Source: RH-AL1 sp965277735 (lineage in GTDB: Bacteria; Pseudomonadota; Alphaproteobacteria; Rhizobiales; Beijerinckiaceae). From it: a stretch of DNA of 64,000 nt. The stretch spans positions 2,666,001 through 2,730,000 of the forward strand of contig CBDIDO010000003.1 in NCBI GenBank assembly GCA_965277735.1, written 5' to 3'. Of this stretch, positions 41,787 through 50,746 are shown in pieces. The translations under genes were made by a program, and so were the position numbers. Numbering within the stretch: position 1 is the stretch's first letter; each line of letters opens with the position of its first letter. Below the pieces are notes generated by a model that saw nothing but the letters and a program-made list of their open reading frames with translations, searched no databases and was not told where the DNA came from.

Positions 41787-42725
41787 TCACTTCACCGTGT
41801 CGAAATAAGCCGCCATCTTTTTGCGCTGCGCCGCGTCGGGCATCGGGCCCCGCATCGCACCGAGATCGTCGGTCATATGATCCGGGCTGAGGGTGCCCGG
41901 GATGGCGACGGTCACCGCCGGATGGCTGAGCACGTATTTCAAGAAGAACTGACCCCAGCTTGCCGCCCCGATGTCCTTCGCGATCCCAGGAAGCTCCTTG
42001 CCCTTCACGAGCTCGAACAACGTGTGCCGACCGCCGCCGACCGGCTGGGCGGCGAGGACGGCGGTGCCAGCGTCGGCTGCGGCGGGCAGAAGCCTTTCCT
42101 CCGCCTGGCGATCGCCAATCGAATAGCCTACCTCCATGAAATCTGGCTTCTCTCTGCGCACGATAGCCTCCATCGCCGCGTAATCGCCCGGCCTCGTCGA
42201 CGTGACGCCGATATATCGACACAGCTTCTGCGCCTTGAGGTCTCGAAGCATGGCGAGGCTTTGCTTGGGATCGCTGACGTTGTGGAGCTGGATGAGATCG
42301 ACCTGCGAGACGTGCAGGCGTTGCAGCGACTGGCGGAACTCCGCGTTGCCGCTGGTCGGCTCGGTCGCTTCCATCTTGGTTGCGATGAAGAGCTTCTGTC
42401 GCGTCTTGTCGGCTGCGACAACCGCGCCGATGACTTGCTCTGCATCGCCGTAGGTCGACGCGGTGTCGACGACCGAGGCGTTGGCGGCGATCAAAGCGCC
42501 CAGCACCTTGCTCATTGCCGCGCGCACCTCGGGCGAATCCGTCCTGAGCGAGCCCCCGGTGCCCACGCCGATCGCCGGAAGCCATTCGCCGCTCGACGGA
42601 ATCTTGCGGCGCAGAATGTCACTCTCGGCAAGCGCGACGGCCGCTAAATCGAGCTCGAGCGCGACGAATGCGCCGGCTGCCGCACAGAGCACGGTTCGCC
42701 GCGTGATGCCTTGCCTACTAGCCAT
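41787..42725 (-). CDS. Tat-exported aldo/keto reductase 1
   Basis: A 312-residue aldo/keto reductase. An N-terminal twin-arginine leader (MASRQGITRRTVLCAAAGAF) suggests export in folded form. The catalytic tetrad is present: Asp and Tyr in VVDTASTYGDAEQVIG, Lys in FIATKMEA, and His in LIQLHNVSD. The remaining barrel includes YIGVTSTRPGDYAAMEAIVR and HPAVTVAIPGTLSPDHM. ATG 42725 is preferred over 42731 for spacing from the AAGGGATG ribosome site. A related gene lies just upstream on the same strand. Confidence 0.87.
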   Translation of the reverse strand: MASRQGITRRTVLCAAAGAFVALELDLAAVALAESDILRRKIPSSGEWLPAIGVGTGGSLRTDSPEVRAAMSKVLGALIAANASVVDTASTYGDAEQVIGAVVAADKTRQKLFIATKMEATEPTSGNAEFRQSLQRLHVSQVDLIQLHNVSDPKQSLAMLRDLKAQKLCRYIGVTSTRPGDYAAMEAIVRREKPDFMEVGYSIGDRQAEERLLPAAADAGTAVLAAQPVGGGRHTLFELVKGKELPGIAKDIGAASWGQFFLKYVLSHPAVTVAIPGTLSPDHMTDDLGAMRGPMPDAAQRKKMAAYFDTVK

Positions 42726-42794
42726 GTTCATCCCTTGCCTGGGGTACAATTGAAGGTCTCATAGAAATGACGCTACGTGGCCAACAACAAGGCC

Positions 42795-42819
42795 GTTTGC
42801 GAAAAGTTTTTTCACAAAC
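42795..42819. promoter_or_regulatory. Near-perfect 25-bp inverted repeat before aldo/keto reductase 1
   Basis: GTTTGCGAAAA and TTTTCACAAAC form 11-base arms with one mismatched pair around a GTT centre. It lies about 70 bp before the reductase 1 start in an AT-rich patch that stands out from the GC-rich surroundings. A regulator-binding site is the likely meaning; as an RNA it would form a weak A/T stem. Confidence 0.6.
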
Positions 42820-42885
42820 TAGTGTTCGCGCTGTGAGGCAACGGGTTCGAAGCTTACAGCAAGGCTCATGATCCGATCCGTGCCG

Positions 42886-43833
42886 CTATCCCGCTTTCGT
42901 CCGCGGGAAGGCGCCGTCGAGCTCCTTGATCTCCGCCGCAGTCAATGCGAACGCCAACGCCGCCGCGTCCTCGCGGATGTGCGCGACCGACGCAGTCTCG
43001 GTGATCGCGATGGTGCGTCCATTGCGCATCACCCAGGCCAGGGCGATGGCAGCCGGCGGGACGCCGCGCGCCATTGCGAGCCGCTTGAGATCCGGGTTCG
43101 ACAGGAGCGCGGCTTTGCCGCCGGCGCCGAGCGGCGAATAGGCCATGATCGGCATCTTGTGCTTCTCGCACCAGGGCAGCAGGTCGGCCTCGATGCCGCG
43201 GTCTGCGAGATTGTACTGCACCTGGTTCGTCGCGCAGTGCTCGCCGCCGGGGATTGCAAAGAGCTGATCCATGTCAGCGGTGGCAAAGTTGGAGACGCCC
43301 CACCGCTTCACGAGCCCCTTGCCACGCACGCGCTCGAAGCCCTTCACGGCGCCCTCGAGGTTCGCGCCCTGGCGCTGGTGTAGCAGGTAGAGATCGAGGT
43401 GATCCGTGCCGAGCCGCTTCAGGCTCCTTGAAAGCTCCCGCTCGACGCCGTCTTCCGTCGCGTCTTGCGGTGACAGCTTCGAGACAAGGAAGATCTTGTC
43501 GCGCTGCCCGGCGACGACCTTGGCGATCATCTCCTCCGCGCGACCGCTGCTGTAGTCGTCGGACGTGTCGATGAGCGTCAGGCCAAGCGAGACGCCAAGC
43601 TTCATCGCGTCTTCAGCGGCCTCCGGCGCGGCGTTACCGCTCGCCATGTGCCAGGACCCTTGCCCCAGCGCCGGGACGCGCGCACCGTCGGCAAAGCTGA
43701 CGGTGCGCGGCGCCTGGCCTTCGGCCGCGGCGCGGCCCGACAGCCCGGTGCCGATGGCGGTTGCAACACACAAGCCAACGAAGCTGCGGCGGTCGATCTT
43801 TGGGGCGATCGAAAAATCGATCTTCTGATTCAT
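42886..43833 (-). CDS. Tat-exported aldo/keto reductase 2
   Basis: A 315-residue aldo/keto reductase with a Tat-like leader (APKIDRRSFVGLCVATAIGT...GRAAA). The tetrad is intact: LIDTSDDYSSGRAEEMIAKV (Asp, Tyr), FLVSKLSPQD (Lys) and DLYLLHQRQGAN (His). Other family parts are VKRWGVSNFATADMDQLFAI, NQVQYNLADRGIEADLLPWC and IMAYSPLGAGGKAALLSNPD. ATG 43833 follows AAGGGAGG. It shares only moderate similarity with reductase 1, so the pair is probably an old duplication or a functional set. Confidence 0.88.
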   Translation of the reverse strand: MNQKIDFSIAPKIDRRSFVGLCVATAIGTGLSGRAAAEGQAPRTVSFADGARVPALGQGSWHMASGNAAPEAAEDAMKLGVSLGLTLIDTSDDYSSGRAEEMIAKVVAGQRDKIFLVSKLSPQDATEDGVERELSRSLKRLGTDHLDLYLLHQRQGANLEGAVKGFERVRGKGLVKRWGVSNFATADMDQLFAIPGGEHCATNQVQYNLADRGIEADLLPWCEKHKMPIMAYSPLGAGGKAALLSNPDLKRLAMARGVPPAAIALAWVMRNGRTIAITETASVAHIREDAAALAFALTAAEIKELDGAFPRTKAG

Positions 43834-44016
43834 GGCCGTCCTCCCTTTTGAAGGACAACCTGGGAGAGGCAAGAAAGGTCGCAAAAAGGACGAGCGATCG
43901 AGCGCCTCGGAGAGACCGGACCGCGTCGAAGCAAACGAACATTGCAACCTGTGACATGTCCGTGTTCCCCGACATCTGGGTGTGCGTGTCGACGAACCCG
44001 GACGTGCTGCGGTTCG

Positions 44017-44036
44017 ACGTCGCGGTTCCGCGACGT
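44017..44036. repeat. Perfect inverted repeat, 9-bp arms
   Basis: ACGTCGCGG and CCGCGACGT flank a TT centre. This compact GC-rich stem could be an interspersed palindromic element or a transcript 5' structure. No T run follows. Confidence 0.7.
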
Positions 44037-44070
44037 GGCCTCACGTCGGTGTCCGCGTACCGCGACGAGG

Positions 44071-44090
44071 ACGCATTCCGGCGAATGCGT
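44071..44090. repeat. Perfect inverted repeat, 8-bp arms
   Basis: ACGCATTC and GAATGCGT flank CGGC. It lies 34 bp after the previous inverted repeat and about 190 bp before the aroG start. Confidence 0.7.
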
Positions 44091-44150
44091 TCCATGACAC
44101 GCCACCAAGCAGGCCCGGAGGAAACGGGCGGGATGGACCGGTCACCGAAA

Positions 44151-44168
44151 ATCGGTTATATTACCGAT
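44151..44168. promoter_or_regulatory. AT-centred inverted repeat upstream of aroG
   Basis: ATCGGT and ACCGAT flank TATATT. The AT-only centre and 113-bp distance from the aroG start fit an operator or promoter-overlapping site better than a terminator. The regulator is unknown. Confidence 0.5.
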
Positions 44169-44281
44169 AGCAACTCACGTCACCCGCCGCCCGCGCAGAC
44201 CCACGCCGGCGCTTTTCAGGGGTCGCATTGTCCCCCGGCGCTGCTATAGAGACCCCCTTTCAACGGAGCCAACGTACGACC

Positions 44282-45670
44282 ATGTCCGCCGACCGCTGGG
44301 GGCCGCAGAGCTGGAGGGGCAAGCCCATCCAGCAGGCGCCCGACTTCCCTGATGCCGCCGCCCTCGCCGATGTCGAGCGCCAGCTCGCGACCTTCCCGCC
44401 GCTCGTTTTTGCAGGCGAGGCGCGCAAGCTCACCAAGGCGCTGGCCAAGGTCGAGGCGGGCGAAGCCTTCCTGCTGCAGGGCGGCGATTGCGCCGAGAGC
44501 TTCGCCGAGCACGGCGCCGACAACATCCGCGATTTCTTCCGCGTCTTCCTGCAGATGTCGGTCGTCACGACGTTCGCCGCGGCGCTGCCCGTCGTGAAGG
44601 TCGGCCGCGTCGCCGGCCAGTTCGCCAAGCCGCGCTCGGCGCCGATGGAGCGCATCGGCGATGCCGAGCTGCCGAGCTACCGCGGCGACATCGTCAACGA
44701 CATCGCCTTCACGCCCGAGGCGCGGATCCCCGATCCGCAGCGCCAGCTCGCCGCCTATCGCCAGTCTGCGGCGACGCTCAATCTCCTGCGCGCCTTCGCG
44801 ACGGGGGGATACGCCAACCTGGAAAACGTGCATCGCTGGATGCTCGGCTTCGTCAAGGATAGCCCGCAGTCCGCGCGCTACCAGGAGCTCGCCGATCGCA
44901 TCTCGCAGACGGTCGGCTTCATGCGGGCGATCGGGCTCGACCCGGAAAACCATCCGGAGCTGCGCCAGACCGAGTTCTACACCTCGCACGAGGCGCTGCT
45001 GCTCGGCTTCGAGGAGGCGCTGACCCGCGTCGATTCGACGACGGGCGACCATTACGCGACCTCCGGCCACCTGCTGTGGGTCGGCGACCGGACGCGCCAG
45101 CTCGACCACGCGCACATCGAATACGCGCGCGGCATCAAGAACCCCGTCGGCTTGAAGTGCGGCCCCTCGCTGAAGCCCGACGAGCTGATCAAGCTGATCG
45201 ATATCCTGAACCCGGAGAATGAGCCGGGCCGCCTCACGCTGATCTGCCGCTTCGGCGCCGACAAGGTGGGCGACGCGCTGGCGCCTCTGCTGCGCGCGGT
45301 GAAGCGCGAGGGCCGCCGCGTCGTGTGGTCATGCGACCCGATGCACGGCAACACGATCAAGGCCTCGTCCGGCTTCAAGACGCGGCCGTTCGAGCGGATC
45401 ATGAGCGAGATCCAGACGTTCTTCCAGGTGTCTCGCGCGGAAGGCACCTATGCCGGCGGCATCCACCTCGAGATGACCGGCCGCGATGTCACCGAGTGCA
45501 CCGGCGGCGCCCGCGCGCTGTCCGACCTCGACCTGCACGATCGCTACCACACCTATTGCGACCCGCGGCTCAACGCCGAGCAGGCGATCGAGGTGGCCTT
45601 CCTGGTGGCCGAGCTGCTGAAGGACGAGCGGGTGGCCCGGGGTCTGCCCGTGGTGCATGCGGCGGAATAG
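44282..45670 (+). CDS. aroG: Class II 3-deoxy-D-arabino-heptulosonate 7-phosphate synthase
   Basis: DAHP synthase of the class II (plant-like) type, condensing phosphoenolpyruvate and erythrose 4-phosphate as the first step to aromatic amino acids. The 462-residue protein shows RWGPQSWRGKPIQQAPDFPD, LLQGGDCAESFAEHGADNIR (metal Cys), KPRSAPMERIG, YTSHEALLLGFEEAL, KNPVGLKCGPSLKPDELI, WSCDPMHGNTIKASSGFKTR and GGIHLEMTGRDVTECTGGAR. ATG 44282 is the start. The name aroG is the one often used in this group. It is followed by gltX after 38 bp. Confidence 0.96.
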   Translation: MSADRWGPQSWRGKPIQQAPDFPDAAALADVERQLATFPPLVFAGEARKLTKALAKVEAGEAFLLQGGDCAESFAEHGADNIRDFFRVFLQMSVVTTFAAALPVVKVGRVAGQFAKPRSAPMERIGDAELPSYRGDIVNDIAFTPEARIPDPQRQLAAYRQSAATLNLLRAFATGGYANLENVHRWMLGFVKDSPQSARYQELADRISQTVGFMRAIGLDPENHPELRQTEFYTSHEALLLGFEEALTRVDSTTGDHYATSGHLLWVGDRTRQLDHAHIEYARGIKNPVGLKCGPSLKPDELIKLIDILNPENEPGRLTLICRFGADKVGDALAPLLRAVKREGRRVVWSCDPMHGNTIKASSGFKTRPFERIMSEIQTFFQVSRAEGTYAGGIHLEMTGRDVTECTGGARALSDLDLHDRYHTYCDPRLNAEQAIEVAFLVAELLKDERVARGLPVVHAAE

Positions 45671-45685
45671 GCTGGGCGCGCGCCG

Positions 45686-45703
45686 TCTCCCGCTTGCGGG
45701 AGA
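45686..45703 (+). promoter_or_regulatory. Hairpin covering the gltX ribosome site
   Basis: TCTCCCGC and GCGGGAGA form a perfect eight-base-pair stem with a TT loop. The right arm supplies most of the gltX Shine-Dalgarno stretch GGGAGAAGGG, so folding would hide it. The unit resembles interspersed palindromic repeats that are common in GC-rich proteobacteria, so it may simply be such a repeat that landed here. Confidence 0.6.
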
Positions 45704-45708
45704 AGGGC

Positions 45709-47040
45709 GTGGCTGAGGCGCCCACCGTCCGCTTCGCGCCGTCGCCGACGGGCTTCATCCACATCGGCAACGCGCGCACGGCGCTGTTCAACGCCCTGCT
45801 CGCCCGCAAGGCCGGCGGCCGCTTCATTCTGCGCTTCGACGACACCGACGTCGCCCGCTCGCGCACTGAGTATGCCGACGCGATCGAGGCCGACCTCGCT
45901 TGGCTCGGCATCGCGCCGGACCTCGTGGTGCGCCAGTCTGCCCGTGTCGCGCTGTACGATGCCGCCGCCGAGCGCCTGCGCGCGGCGGGGCGGCTCTACG
46001 CCTGCTACGAGACGGCGGACGAGCTCGACCGCAAGCGCAAGCGCCAGCAGGCGCGCGGCCAGCCGCCGGTCTACGACCGGGCGGCGCTCGCGCTCTCGGC
46101 CGAGGATCGGGCAAAGCTCGAAGCGGAAGGCCGGCGGCCGCACTGGCGGTTCCTGCTCGACCGCACGGAGGTCGCCTGGGACGATCTCGTGCGGGGCGAG
46201 AGCCGCATCGATTGCGCCTCGCTCTCCGACCCCGTGCTCGTGCGCGAGGACGGCAGCTATCTCTACACCCTGCCCTCCGTCGTCGACGACATCGACCTCG
46301 ACATCACCGACGTGATCCGGGGCGAGGACCACGTCACCAACACCGCCGTGCAGATCCAGATCGTGCAAGCGCTCGGCGCCCGCGTGCCGCGCTACGGGCA
46401 CCACAATCTGCTCACGACCGCGAGCGGCGAGGGCCTGTCGAAGCGCTCCGGCGCGCTGTCGCTCGGCGGCCTGCGCGAGGCCGGCATCGAGGCGCTCGCG
46501 GTGGCCGCGCTGGCGGTGCTGGTCGGCACCTCGGATGCGGTGCAGCCGGTCGAAAATCTCGACGCGCTGGCGGCCTTGTTCGATCTCGCGCATGTCTCGC
46601 GCAACCCCGCCCGCTTCGACGTCGCCGAGCTGGAAAACCTCTCCGCCCGCACGTTGCACGCCCTGCCCTACGCCGCCGCCGCGCCCCGGCTCGAGACCGC
46701 CGGCATCGCGCCGAGCGAAGCGTTCTGGCTTGCCGTGCGCGGCAACCTCACGCGCTTCCAAGACGTGGCGGTTTGGGACACGGTGGTCGCGGGCGAGATC
46801 GCGGCTGTGCGCGAGGACCCGGACCTTCTCGCGCAGGCGGCGGCGCTTCTGCCGCCAGAGCCGTGGGACGCGGGTACTTGGTCGGCATGGACCAGCGCGC
46901 TGAAGACGGCCACGGGCCGCAAGGGTCGCGCCCTGTTCCACCCGCTGCGCCTCGCGCTGACCGGCCGCGAGACGGGGCCGGAACTGGCGGCGCTGCTGCC
47001 GCTGATGGGTCGCGCGCGGGCGGTGGCACGGCTCGGCTGA
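45709..47040 (+). CDS. gltX: Glutamyl-tRNA synthetase
   Basis: A 443-residue class I glutamyl-tRNA synthetase. HIGH motif: RFAPSPTGFIHIGNARTALF; then FILRFDDTDVARSRTEYADA, VIRGEDHVTNTAVQIQIVQA and the KMSKS-type TTASGEGLSKRSGALSL. The C-terminal anticodon part is shorter than in the main GltX, and this matches the second GltX kept by many Alphaproteobacteria, one of which may charge tRNA-Gln for the amidotransferase route. The start is GTG 45709, with GGAGAAGG close upstream inside a hairpin. Confidence 0.92.
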   Translation: MAEAPTVRFAPSPTGFIHIGNARTALFNALLARKAGGRFILRFDDTDVARSRTEYADAIEADLAWLGIAPDLVVRQSARVALYDAAAERLRAAGRLYACYETADELDRKRKRQQARGQPPVYDRAALALSAEDRAKLEAEGRRPHWRFLLDRTEVAWDDLVRGESRIDCASLSDPVLVREDGSYLYTLPSVVDDIDLDITDVIRGEDHVTNTAVQIQIVQALGARVPRYGHHNLLTTASGEGLSKRSGALSLGGLREAGIEALAVAALAVLVGTSDAVQPVENLDALAALFDLAHVSRNPARFDVAELENLSARTLHALPYAAAAPRLETAGIAPSEAFWLAVRGNLTRFQDVAVWDTVVAGEIAAVREDPDLLAQAAALLPPEPWDAGTWSAWTSALKTATGRKGRALFHPLRLALTGRETGPELAALLPLMGRARAVARLG

Positions 47041-47098
47041 CGGTCCACGACGTTCCGGACGAAGCGGACGCGCCCGCAGCGCCCCGAAAAGGCGGTGG

Positions 47099-47790
<692 letters not shown>

Positions 47791-47794
<4 letters not shown>

Positions 47795-49107
47795 CCGTAG
47801 CGCAGCGCCTCGACGGGATCGAGCCGCGCCGCCCGCCACGCAGGATAGAGGGTAGCGAGAAGCGACAGCGTCAGCGTCATCCCGACGACGGTGATGACGT
47901 CGTTCGGATCGACCACCGAGGGCAGCTTCGACAGGAAGTACAGCTCGGCCGGAAACAGGTTGGTGTGCAGCATCGAGTTGAGCCAGGTGCGGATCGTTTC
48001 GATATTCTCGGCGAACAAGAGCCCGAGGACGAACCCCGCGAGCGTGCCGGAGAAGCCGATCGCCGTGCCGGTGATGAGGAAGATGCGCAGGATCGCGCCG
48101 CGGGTCGCGCCCATGGTGCGCAGGATCGCGATGTCCGCCCCCTTCTCCTTCACCAGCATGACCATGCCCGAAATGATGTTGAGCGCCGCGACGAGGACGA
48201 TGAGCATCACGATCAGGAACATCACGTTGCGCTCGACGGTGAGCGCATCGAAGAAGGTTTTGTTGCGCTCGCGCCAGTCGGTCATGATCATCGGGCGCGA
48301 CGAGGCGAGATCGACCGCCTGTCGCACCTCGTCGATTTTATCGGGGTTCTGCAGGAAGACCTCGATGACGGTCGCCTCGTCGGTCCGGTTGAAGAACAGC
48401 TGCGCCTCCGGCAGCGGCATGTAGACGAACAGATTGTCGAACTGCGCCATGCCGATCTGGAAGATCGCCTTCACCGGATAGCTCTTGATCCGCGGCGTGC
48501 GGCCGAAGGGGGTCTGCGGGCCGTTGGCGGTGAGGATCGAGATCGAATCGCCGACGCGCAGGCTCAGGCTCTCGGCGAGCCCCTGCCCGATCGCGACGCC
48601 GCCGGACTGGTCGAACCCGTCGAGCGTACCGCTCTTCACGTGGCCCTTGATGCCCGGCAGGTCGGCAAGGTCGGCACCCTTGATGCCGCGCACCAGCGCG
48701 CCCGACTGGTTGAATTGCGACGCGACGCCGGCTGCGCCCTCCACCATCGGGACCGCCATCGCGACACCGGGCACGCGGCGCGTCTCTGCCGTCACCTTGT
48801 CGTAGTCGGTGAGCGGGCTGTCGGCGGCCTGCAGGAAGATGTGGCCGTTGACGCCGACGATCTTGTCGAGCAGCTCCTTGTGGAAGCCGTTCATCACCGA
48901 GAGCACGACGATCAGCACCATGACGCCGACGGTGATGCCGAGGAACGAGATCAGCGCGATGACCGAGACGAAACCGGACTTGCGGCGCGCGCGCAGGTAG
49001 CGGCCGGCGATCATCCACTCGAAGCCGGCGAAGGGCCGCGTGCCCCCGGCCGCGCGGGGCGGCGTCTCGGTCGACAAGGCGGGTGTCGCTGAGGTGAGTG
49101 AAGTCAT
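47791..49107 (-). CDS. Lipoprotein-releasing permease LolC/LolE family
   Basis: A 438-residue LolC/LolE permease with four membrane helices: VSVIALISFLGITVGVMVLI near the N-terminus and FLIVMLIVLVAALNIISGMV, LITGTAIGFSGTLAGFVLGL and VVGMTLTLSLLATLYPAWRA at the C-terminus. A large periplasmic domain lies between. WMIAGRYLRARRKSGF is the typical start region and ARLDPVEALRYG the typical end. A single permease gene with lolD, rather than separate lolC and lolE, is the usual alphaproteobacterial setup, probably a homodimer. Confidence 0.93.
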
Positions 49108-49239
49108 CGAGGACCCGTGCTGCGTCGCGGGGTCTAATCCTTCAAGCCTGTGGTCGCAATGAGGCCCATGACGCGACGGACTTGCGGAACCGTCGCCTTG
49201 CGGTGACGCTTTCCCGCCTGCACCGGAGAGACAGACGAC

Positions 49240-49446
49240 ATGGCACGCGCGCGCAGAACCACCCGCGGCTGGTTCTTCAGGACCAAGCAGCCGCACCATT
49301 ACACCTGGCTGATCGCGCTGGTGCTGGCGGTGCTCGGCATCCTCGGGACGCACATGCGCATCGATTTCGTGTCGCCGAACGCCTTCTGGTTCGAGGTCGC
49401 GGCCTACGTCGTGCTGGCGCTCGGCACGGTCATCGACGGCCTTTAG
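49240..49446 (+). CDS. Small two-helix membrane protein
   Basis: A 68-residue protein with a basic N-terminus (MARARRTTRGWFFRTKQPHH) and two predicted membrane helices (YTWLIALVLAVLGILGTHM and FWFEVAAYVVLALGTVIDGL). ACCGGAGAG-type sequence lies upstream of the ATG. Similar small proteins occur in Rhizobiales; function unknown. It is divergent from lolC. Confidence 0.75.
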   Translation: MARARRTTRGWFFRTKQPHHYTWLIALVLAVLGILGTHMRIDFVSPNAFWFEVAAYVVLALGTVIDGL

Positions 49447-49567
49447 GTGTGGAGCAACCCTACTTTGCTCTGAGCGGGCGCGATCGGCAAAATTGTTTTG
49501 ACAGGCGGATGGCGATAGGCTTGCGGCAAGTGCTTCACGAGCGCGGGACGCTTTCCAGAAAGCCTGA

Positions 49568-50731
49568 ATGAATCTGATCACGACGACGCAAGACCTGACG
49601 GAACTCTGCCACCGCCTCGCTGCCCACCCCTACATCACGGTCGACACGGAGTTTCTTCGCGAGACGACCTTCTGGCCGAAGCTCTGCGTCGTCCAGCTCG
49701 CCTCGGAGGACGAGGCGGTGGCGGTCGACGCGCTCGCCGACGGCATCGACCTCGCGCCGCTGTTCGCGCTGATGGCCGACCCCCGCGTGGTCAAGGTGTT
49801 CCACGCCGCGCGCCAGGACGTCGAGATCTTCTGGAATCTCGCCAAGATGGTGCCGATGCCGCTGTTCGACACGCAGGTCGCGGCGATGGTCTGCGGCTTC
49901 GGCGACCAGATCTCCTACGCCGACCTCGTGCAGACGGTGACGAAGGCGCATCTCGACAAGTCGTCGCGGTTCACCGACTGGTCGCGCCGTCCGCTGTCCG
50001 ACGCGCAGATCGACTACGCGATCGCCGACGTGACGCACCTGCGCGACATCTACAAGTTCCTGCTGGCCAAGCTCGAGGCCTCGTCGCGCGTCGGCTGGCT
50101 GTCCGACGAGATGGGCACGCTGACGGCGACCGCGACCTATGAGCAGCATCCCGACCGCGCCTGGGAGCGCTTCCGCAACCGCGCCCGCAAGCCGCGCGAT
50201 CTCGCTGTGCTGATGGAGATCGCCGCCTGGCGCGAGGCGGAGGCGCAGACGCGCGACGTGCCCCGCTCGCGCATCCTGAAGGACGACATCATGATCGAGG
50301 TGGCGCTGGCCGCCCCGAAGTCGATCGAGGCGCTGGGCGAGCTGCGCGCCTTTCCCAAGGGCATGGAGCGCGCGAAGGCCGGCACCGACATCGTCGCGGC
50401 GATCCAGCGCGGCCTGGCGCGCGACCCGAAGACACTGCCCAAGATCGACCGCGACCGGCGCCAGCAAGGCGGCGGCGCTACGGTCGAGCTTCTGAAGGTG
50501 CTGCTCCGCCAGGTGTCCGAGAGCCACGGCGTGGCGGCCAAGATGATCGCGACGACCGAGGACCTCGAGGCGATCGCCCTCGACGACAAGGCCGACGTCG
50601 GCGCTCTCATCGGCTGGCGCCGCGAGCTGTTCGGCACCAAGGCGCTCGAGCTGAAGCACGGGCGCCTCGCCCTGACGCTCGAGCGCGGCAAGGTCGTCAC
50701 GCTCGAATGGCAGGACGCCACAGAGAGCTGA
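49568..50731 (+). CDS. rnd: Ribonuclease D
   Basis: RNase D, a 3'-5' exoribonuclease in tRNA 3'-end maturation, 387 residues. The DEDDy exonuclease residues are seen in ITVDTEFLRE (Asp26, Glu28), VFHAARQDVEIFW and DYAIADVTHLRDIY. The HRDC domain follows (DLAVLMEIAAWREAEAQTRD, VPRSRILKDDIMIEVALAAP). ATG 49568 begins MNLITTTQDL. In many Alphaproteobacteria rnd follows ppx; here it lies nearby but on the opposite strand. Confidence 0.95.
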   Translation: MNLITTTQDLTELCHRLAAHPYITVDTEFLRETTFWPKLCVVQLASEDEAVAVDALADGIDLAPLFALMADPRVVKVFHAARQDVEIFWNLAKMVPMPLFDTQVAAMVCGFGDQISYADLVQTVTKAHLDKSSRFTDWSRRPLSDAQIDYAIADVTHLRDIYKFLLAKLEASSRVGWLSDEMGTLTATATYEQHPDRAWERFRNRARKPRDLAVLMEIAAWREAEAQTRDVPRSRILKDDIMIEVALAAPKSIEALGELRAFPKGMERAKAGTDIVAAIQRGLARDPKTLPKIDRDRRQQGGGATVELLKVLLRQVSESHGVAAKMIATTEDLEAIALDDKADVGALIGWRRELFGTKALELKHGRLALTLERGKVVTLEWQDATES

Positions 50732-50746
50732 GAAGGCGGCCTGGCA

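Larger units (their letters stand above)
43834..44281. other. 448-bp intergenic region with several inverted repeats
   Basis: No convincing gene is seen between the divergent reductase 2 and aroG genes; open frames here lack ribosome sites and protein-like composition. The stretch holds at least three clear inverted repeats (44017-44036, 44071-44090, 44151-44168) and a weaker ATGTC...GACAT pair near 43955. Promoters for both flanking genes must lie here. Confidence 0.6.

Noticed and set aside
43761..44249. Plus-strand open frame in the aroG upstream region
   Set aside because: It starts inside the reductase 2 gene on the other strand, has no ribosome site and spans several perfect inverted repeats; no protein-like pattern.
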